From Deltaproteobacteria bacterium (GTDB lineage Bacteria; Desulfobacterota; Desulfobulbia; Desulfobulbales; BM004): DNA of 9,693 nucleotides. The notes beneath the pieces are model-generated. The model was not told where the DNA came from. It saw only the letters and a list, made by a program, of their open reading frames with translations, and searched no databases. The stretch spans positions 1 to 9,693 of the forward strand of contig JAFDCR010000114.1 in the NCBI GenBank assembly GCA_019312685.1, written 5' to 3'. Position numbers and translations under genes: made by a program. This document shows positions 5,883-9,693 of the stretch, one piece after another. Position 1 is the stretch's first letter. Each line of letters begins with the position of its first letter.

Positions 5883-7220
5883 TCATTTCACCAGCTTCTT
5901 GGCCAATAACTCCACCTGACCACGAATACTGCCGTTACGTGATATTGCTTCAGAAATAACTCTGACTGAGTGCAGTACAGTAGAGTGATCCCTGTTAAAT
6001 GCCTTACCGATTTCCGCCAGCCCCTGCTCCGTGTATTTCCTCGCCAGATACATTGAAACCTGTCTAGGAAAGGCAATGGTTTTCTTGCGTGATCTCGACT
6101 GCATATCCTGTATGCTGACCTTAAACTGACGGGCTATGAAATCCCGGATCAATTCCGCTGACAGTTCCTGGCTGTTGCCTATAATCTCTGCTGCCACTTC
6201 CTTAGCCATCGCCATATCAGGATCTCTCCGGAGAAGGGAAGACTTTGCCTTCAAGCCTACAATTGCACTTTCAAGCTTGCGAATATCCCCGCAGATGGAT
6301 TGCGCCAGGAAGTCCACCAGATCTTCGTCAAGCTGCAGATTACAGTTGGCAGCTTTACGTCTAATGATCAGGCGGCTTGTCTGCAGATCAGGAGGATTTA
6401 TGGTTGAAATCAACCCGGCGGACATCCGAGAACGAAATCCCTCGTCAATATTGGCTAACTCACGCGGAGCATTGGAACCGGTCAGAATAATACGTTTGCC
6501 GGCTTTCATTAAAACATCCAGCAGTTCATTGAGTTCTTCCTGGGTTTTTACCTTACCGGTCAGGCTCTGTACGTCTTCAATCAGTAATACATCACAGTGG
6601 TTATGGTACTTATCCTTGAAGACCTCCATGGAATTTGACCGGATACGTGAAACCATTTCAGAAGAAAATTGCTGGGCAGTCAAATAGTGCAGCCTGGTGC
6701 CGGGATAATTGTTGCCAATGAAATGGGCCACAGCGTGAGTCAGGTGACTCTTTCCCAAGCCGGTTCCGGCATTGATATATAAAGATGACCCGAAGGAATT
6801 ATCGTCATTCGCAATTGCCTGGCAGGCTGAGTGGGCCAGAAGATTGGAATCACCCACCATGAACTCCTCAAAGACATATTTGGGATGTAGATTCTTGATA
6901 TTTGAGTAAACTTCAGGAATTGCGGGAAGACGAAGCTGCTTCTTAGTGCTTCCTTCCAGTAAAGGTACTTTGGAGTCATTTACACCCGGCTTTGATACGG
7001 ATAAAGAGATTCTGGTCGAGGTCTTGCCCAACTGCAGCAAACATTCTTCGATTACATTTAAATAGTTCTCCTGAACCCAGAGGCAAAAGAATTTATCGGG
7101 ACAGGCTAATTCAATATGATCCGCATCGGCCTTTAAACAGGTCAATGGTTCTATCCACAAATGGTGAACAGCTTCAGGAAGTTTATGTTTTAATATTTCC
7201 TTGACTTCAGTCCAAAGCAT
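5883..7220 (-). CDS. dnaA: Chromosomal replication initiator protein DnaA (solitary copy)
   Basis: AAA+ ATPase that binds DnaA boxes and opens the replication origin. It is 445 residues, normal for the family. Domain I is at about 1-75 (LWIEPLTC at 21-28), with a short linker domain II to about 105. The AAA+ core is introduced by HPKYVFEEFMVGDSNLLAH, followed by Walker A GTGLGKS (152-158), Walker B VLLIED (211-216), sensor 1 LTGSN (246-250), the arginine finger in GFRSRM (R265) and sensor 2 GDIRKLE (R314). Domain IV carries the DnaA-box helix-turn-helix LAEIGKAFNRDHSTVLHSV (401-419). There the usual G-G-R-D-H-T-T is shortened to N-R-D-H-S-T. The ATG at 7220 is chosen for GGAG 8 nt upstream and the family-like MLWTEVKEIL; the upstream TTG at 7247 is unlikely. 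It is not beside dnaN, so it may be a second DnaA paralog. Confidence 0.95.
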   Translation of the reverse strand: MLWTEVKEILKHKLPEAVHHLWIEPLTCLKADADHIELACPDKFFCLWVQENYLNVIEECLLQLGKTSTRISLSVSKPGVNDSKVPLLEGSTKKQLRLPAIPEVYSNIKNLHPKYVFEEFMVGDSNLLAHSACQAIANDDNSFGSSLYINAGTGLGKSHLTHAVAHFIGNNYPGTRLHYLTAQQFSSEMVSRIRSNSMEVFKDKYHNHCDVLLIEDVQSLTGKVKTQEELNELLDVLMKAGKRIILTGSNAPRELANIDEGFRSRMSAGLISTINPPDLQTSRLIIRRKAANCNLQLDEDLVDFLAQSICGDIRKLESAIVGLKAKSSLLRRDPDMAMAKEVAAEIIGNSQELSAELIRDFIARQFKVSIQDMQSRSRKKTIAFPRQVSMYLARKYTEQGLAEIGKAFNRDHSTVLHSVRVISEAISRNGSIRGQVELLAKKLVK

Positions 7221-7252
7221 TAAGACAACTCCATACAGAATCTTCAATAAGG

Positions 7253-7279
7253 CTTATAAAAAAATTCATGCCTCTTCAA
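7253..7279 (-). promoter_or_regulatory. Weak candidate dnaA promoter
   Basis: On the minus strand TTGAAG (7274-7279), a 15-bp spacer and TATAAG (7253-7258) lie 33 bp upstream of the dnaA ATG. The spacer is shorter than ideal. It is the best-placed match I see, but other AT-rich hexamers upstream (for example near 7321-7332) could also serve. Confidence 0.25.
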
Positions 7280-7762
7280 TTCGTCCTTCCCAACTGCAGA
7301 ACTCAATTGATTCATTGAGCGATATATATAATTCTTGTTGCTACAGAGAGGAAAATGAGTCGGTAAAAAAGAAAAATTTATGAACTTGAACCCGTACTCG
7401 CTTTATCTCCTTTGGCGATTTTTTTAATAGAAACTCGGGTGCTCGTCAAAGACGATTTGAGAGGATTTTGATTTTAAAAGTGAATAGGTTTTCAACAATT
7501 TTCTCTTGCTTTCTATTGCTGGGTTTAGAGAAAACTTTCTTGCTAATTACGCTTAAAATCATGCTTTTCAGAATATGTTAAATTTATATTAAGATTATAT
7601 AGGGTTAGGGAACATAGTTAACGGTCCAAGGAAAGTTCTTAACAATAATTTAGGTCCTGATTACTCACGAAATCTCCTTTTTTCTCCCAAATTCTAATTT
7701 TTTTCATTTTTTAAAAAAATATTTAATATTGACAAAATTAACTAATTCTAATTGAGAATTAC

Positions 7763-7777
7763 TGCCACATTGTGGCA
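7763..7777. promoter_or_regulatory. 15-bp perfect palindrome, candidate operator
   Basis: TGCCACA-T-TGTGGCA has perfect 7-bp arms around one base. It is GC-rich inside a very AT-rich neighbourhood, which makes chance less likely. It lies about 145 bp beyond the comF stop and over 500 bp from the dnaA start, so no target gene is obvious. A dimeric regulator or a replication-associated protein could bind it. Confidence 0.4.
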
Positions 7778-7920
7778 TGAAGCACTATCCATTTGAAAAA
7801 ATGCGCTTTTTTTATGCGTGCTGCAAATAATTGATAGGGAAAATTAAGTTTTCCGCATATCACTTTTAAAATATTAAAAGGGCCAGTAATATCAAGGCAT
7901 AGGCATATAAACCTATACTT

Positions 7921-8682
7921 TTAATTGCGAAAAACAGATCTTGCAAAGGTAAAAACTTCTATTTCAGCTGCCTGATTTTTTTTGAGAATCCTGGCGCACT
8001 CGTTTACAGTGGCACCGGTGGTAAATACATCATCCACCAGAAGAATTTTTTTATTCTTAATTTTTTCACGTTGTAACACCCTGAAAGCATTTCTGACATT
8101 GCCTCTTCTTTCTGCACCGCTTAAGCCGGCCTGAGACATGGTCCACTGGCAGCGCTCCAGAACATGGGGATCAATTTTGTTTCTGCTCTCAGGGAAAAAT
8201 TTTCTGGCAAGAACCAAAGCCTGATTGAAACCTCGTTTGCGCAAACGTTTGGGATGGACCGGGACAGGAACAATCAAGTCACTTTCCTGCGAAATGCTCT
8301 TGAGGGTATTTCCGGGTATTAAAGCGGTAAAGGTGTCAAGACCGTACATTTTGCCGTTATATTTAAATATTCTGACTGCCTCGGCAATCGGTCCTTCATA
8401 ATACACCGCTGCCCTCGCCCGGCTGAAGTTCCAACTTTTTTTTATACAGTAGCCGCAGAGATGGTTGCCTCCCGCACTTTTAATAAATGGTTTGCCGCAG
8501 ACCGTACAATACGGTTCCCGGATTATCCTAATATCTTCATGACAGGCAGAACAAAAAGATACAGTCCGACGCCCTTGCAGTCCTTTGGAGCAGGAAAGAC
8601 AACGTTCAGGGAAAAATATATCCCGGAGAATTTCCCAAAATCCAATTCTGAAAATTGGCCCCATTTTCTCGAGGACGCACAT
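7921..8682 (-). CDS. comF: ComF family protein (double zinc ribbon plus phosphoribosyltransferase domain)
   Basis: ComF-type proteins are needed for DNA uptake in competent bacteria and carry a phosphoribosyltransferase fold. They occur widely, so competence is not proven here. The 253-residue product begins with four CxxC pairs, Cys28/31, 44/47, 59/62 and 76/79, consistent with a double zinc ribbon. It then shows the family segment PVPVHPKRLRKRGFNQA (about 139-155) and the PRPP-binding loop ILLVDDVFTTGAT (203-215) near the C-terminus. The start used is the ATG at 8682; AGGAGA lies 15 nt upstream, rather far. The in-frame ATG at 8664 (residue 7) is an alternative, more so because TATAAT abuts the first ATG. 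The gene appears to be monocistronic on the minus strand, divergent from the isocitrate dehydrogenase gene. No strong terminator is visible after it. Confidence 0.92.
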   Translation of the reverse strand: MCVLEKMGPIFRIGFWEILRDIFFPERCLSCSKGLQGRRTVSFCSACHEDIRIIREPYCTVCGKPFIKSAGGNHLCGYCIKKSWNFSRARAAVYYEGPIAEAVRIFKYNGKMYGLDTFTALIPGNTLKSISQESDLIVPVPVHPKRLRKRGFNQALVLARKFFPESRNKIDPHVLERCQWTMSQAGLSGAERRGNVRNAFRVLQREKIKNKKILLVDDVFTTGATVNECARILKKNQAAEIEVFTFARSVFRN

Positions 8683-8920
8683 TATAATATCTCTGGTTCT
8701 CCTGTGCTCTATTCTTCATTCAGTAAATAACAATATGATAATTGCAATCACTGATCGTATATGATATTTCTTGCTGCTCCTTCAACAAGGATGAGTAGCT
8801 TTTACTTCATGTTTGGTATAAAGATAGCGTTAAAGGGTTTTAGCCTGAATGACAATAGTAATTTTTTATTAGTTTTTCCTGACTTCTTTCTGTCACTAAT
8901 AAAGTTTATAAGGAATAGAT
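8683..8920. other. Divergent promoter region between comF and icd
   Basis: These 238 bp separate the divergent starts. Several AT-rich -10-like hexamers occur (for example TATAAA at 8817-8822 on the plus strand, TATAAT by the comF start on the minus strand), but none has a good -35 partner. I therefore assign no specific promoter. The right end contains the inverted repeat at 8865-8903 and the icd Shine-Dalgarno. Confidence 0.45.
8865..8903 (+). repeat. 9-bp inverted repeat just upstream of the icd ribosome binding site
   Basis: TTTATTAGT (8865-8873) and ACTAATAAA (8895-8903) are exact reverse complements with a 21-nt loop; inside, TGAC/GTCA could pair as an alternative inner helix. The repeat ends about 7 nt before the AAGGA of the isocitrate dehydrogenase gene. 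It could be an operator or a leader hairpin. AT-richness makes a chance origin possible. Confidence 0.4.
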
Positions 8921-9693
8921 ATGACACCACAGAATATTATATATACAGAAATCGACGAAGCGCCTTCTTTGGCGACCTACTCCCTGCTTCCAATCCTTCA
9001 GGCCTTTACAAAAGACTCCGGTATCACCTTTGAAAAAAAGGATATTTCACTGGCCGGCAGAATTATTGCAAATTTTCCTGAAAATCTGGACGAAAACCAG
9101 AAAATCCCTGATTTCCTGGCAGAACTTGGAGAGCTGGTCAAACAACCCGAGACCAATATCATAAAGCTGCCCAACATCAGTGCTTCCATTCCGCAGCTGA
9201 AATCGGCAATCAAAGAACTGCAGGAAAAAGGCTACGCCATTCCGGATTATCCTGAGGAGCCTAAAACCGATTCTGAAAAGACTCTGCAGGCCCGCTTTGC
9301 CAAGGTCCTGGGAAGCGCGGTAAATCCGATTTTAAGGGAAGGAAATTCCGACCGGCGGGCAGCTGCCTCAGTGAAAATGTTCGGCCGCAAGAACCCTCAT
9401 CGATTGATGAAGGAATGGGAGGCCGGTTCAAAGTCACGGGTTGCCCATATGACAGGTGGGGATTTCTATGGCAGTGAAAAATCAGCGACGGTTAATGATG
9501 CCTGCCGGGCACGGATCGAATTTGCCGGTGAGGATGGACGGGAAATCATTCTCAAGGGATATATGGACTTATTGGCCGGAGAAGTTATTGATTGTTCGGT
9601 TATGAATATCAGGGCTCTGCGCCAGTTCTATGAGAGTCAGATAGCAGAAGCCCTAAACGACGGGATCCTGCTGTCGCTGCACCTCAAGGCGAC
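8921..9693 (+). CDS. icd: NADP-dependent isocitrate dehydrogenase, monomeric type (partial, 5' part)
   Basis: Oxidative decarboxylation of isocitrate to 2-oxoglutarate with NADP in the TCA cycle. The first 257 codons are present with no stop; the remainder lies beyond the right edge, and family members are about 740 residues. The monomeric (IDH-II) family is recognised from NIIYTEIDEAPSLATYSLLPIL at the N-terminus, DISLAGRIIANFPE (about 42-55), SAVNPILREGNSDRRAA (about 128-144, an isocitrate-binding block), SRVAHMTGGDFYGSEKS (about 171-187) and GILLSLHLKA at the edge. It is unrelated in length and pattern to the homodimeric E. coli Icd. The ATG at 8921 has AAGGA six bases upstream and fits the family start. 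It is divergent from comF, with an inverted repeat in its leader. No frameshift is seen in the visible part. Confidence 0.96.
   Translation, partial: MTPQNIIYTEIDEAPSLATYSLLPILQAFTKDSGITFEKKDISLAGRIIANFPENLDENQKIPDFLAELGELVKQPETNIIKLPNISASIPQLKSAIKELQEKGYAIPDYPEEPKTDSEKTLQARFAKVLGSAVNPILREGNSDRRAAASVKMFGRKNPHRLMKEWEAGSKSRVAHMTGGDFYGSEKSATVNDACRARIEFAGEDGREIILKGYMDLLAGEVIDCSVMNIRALRQFYESQIAEALNDGILLSLHLKA

Larger units (their letters stand above)
7221..7920. other. 700-bp AT-rich gene-free region upstream of dnaA
   Basis: No credible gene on either strand. From right to left it holds AT-rich dyads at 7863-7880 (CTTTTAA/TTAAAAG) and 7838-7854 (GGAAAA/TTTTCC), the 15-bp palindrome at 7763-7777, TAATTCT/AGAATTA at 7743-7761, and a very AT-rich stretch at about 7688-7760 that could melt easily. 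CTCAAT/ATTGAG at 7302-7319 lies just upstream of dnaA. I found no nonamer close to the consensus TTATCCACA; the nearest (TTTTCAACA at about 7489, TTTTCCGCA at about 7849) match 7 of 9. It could serve dnaA regulation or be an origin, but the missing DnaA boxes argue against a classical oriC. Confidence 0.5.

Noticed and set aside
6136..6687. 183-codon open frame on the plus strand opposite dnaA
   Set aside because: It is fully contained in the well-supported dnaA gene and is Ser/Arg/Leu-rich with no recognisable motif.
7151..7159. CTATCCACA, an 8/9 match to the DnaA box TTATCCACA
   Set aside because: It lies inside dnaA and encodes part of the conserved LWIEP segment, so codon constraint explains it. 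A single isolated box is weak evidence for an origin.
7201..7383. 60-codon open frame on the plus strand at the dnaA start
   Set aside because: It overlaps the dnaA 5' end, has no ribosome binding site and its composition is unlike a protein.
7385..7427. TCGC...GCGA followed by seven T on the plus strand, terminator-like
   Set aside because: The stem is only four base pairs and there is no plus-strand gene upstream for it to terminate.
7777..7830. A 17-codon ORF (MKHYPFEKMRFFYACCK) followed by dyads, resembling a leader peptide
   Set aside because: There is no Shine-Dalgarno and no plus-strand gene downstream for about 1.1 kb; comF lies on the other strand.
1..9693. Search for CRISPR arrays, tRNA or rRNA genes, transposases, phage or defence genes
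   Set aside because: No regularly spaced repeats, tRNA-like TPsiC motifs outside coding genes, or recognisable mobile or defence proteins were seen.

Overview
The window holds eight genes, six complete and two cut by the window edges. They look like ordinary bacterial housekeeping functions: a monomeric NADP-isocitrate dehydrogenase, a HemY-type protoporphyrinogen oxidase, an HtpG–BamE-like lipoprotein–Pcm gene string and a lone dnaA. The combination, with moderate GC in genes and AT-rich spacers, suggests a Gram-negative deltaproteobacterium in the broad sense (Desulfobacterota, perhaps Desulfobulbales). That placement is inferred from gene content and protein flavour only.

Layout. Positions 1-3173 (minus strand) form a probable operon read from right to left: htpG (Hsp90), a BamE/SmpA-like lipoprotein, pcm (isoaspartyl repair methyltransferase) and the first 41 codons of a gene that may encode a DedA/VTT membrane protein. 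A good sigma70-type promoter precedes htpG. Its -10 box lies inside a 17-bp palindrome with a Fur-box-like core. Divergently, 3343-5420 (plus strand) carry a small calcineurin-type metallophosphoesterase and then protoporphyrinogen oxidase (haem synthesis), 26 bp apart and probably co-transcribed.

Positions 5421-5882 are a gene-free, highly structured spacer between the convergent hemG and dnaA. It contains a 41-nt hairpin and a 146-bp element closed by a perfect 21-bp inverted repeat. dnaA follows on the minus strand (5883-7220). It is solitary, not beside dnaN/recF/gyrB, and has a slightly shortened DnaA-box-recognition loop. A 700-bp AT-rich gene-free region (7221-7920) with several dyads lies upstream of dnaA and downstream of comF (7921-8682, minus strand). 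The monomeric NADP-dependent isocitrate dehydrogenase starts divergently at 8921 and runs off the right edge.

The genes serve protein folding and repair (htpG, pcm), envelope (lipoprotein, possible DedA), haem synthesis, replication initiation, DNA uptake or a ComF-type role, and the TCA cycle. I see no prophage, CRISPR array, tRNA, rRNA or defence system. The most interesting parts are non-coding: the 146-bp inverted-repeat element, the dnaA upstream spacer, and the palindrome over the htpG promoter.
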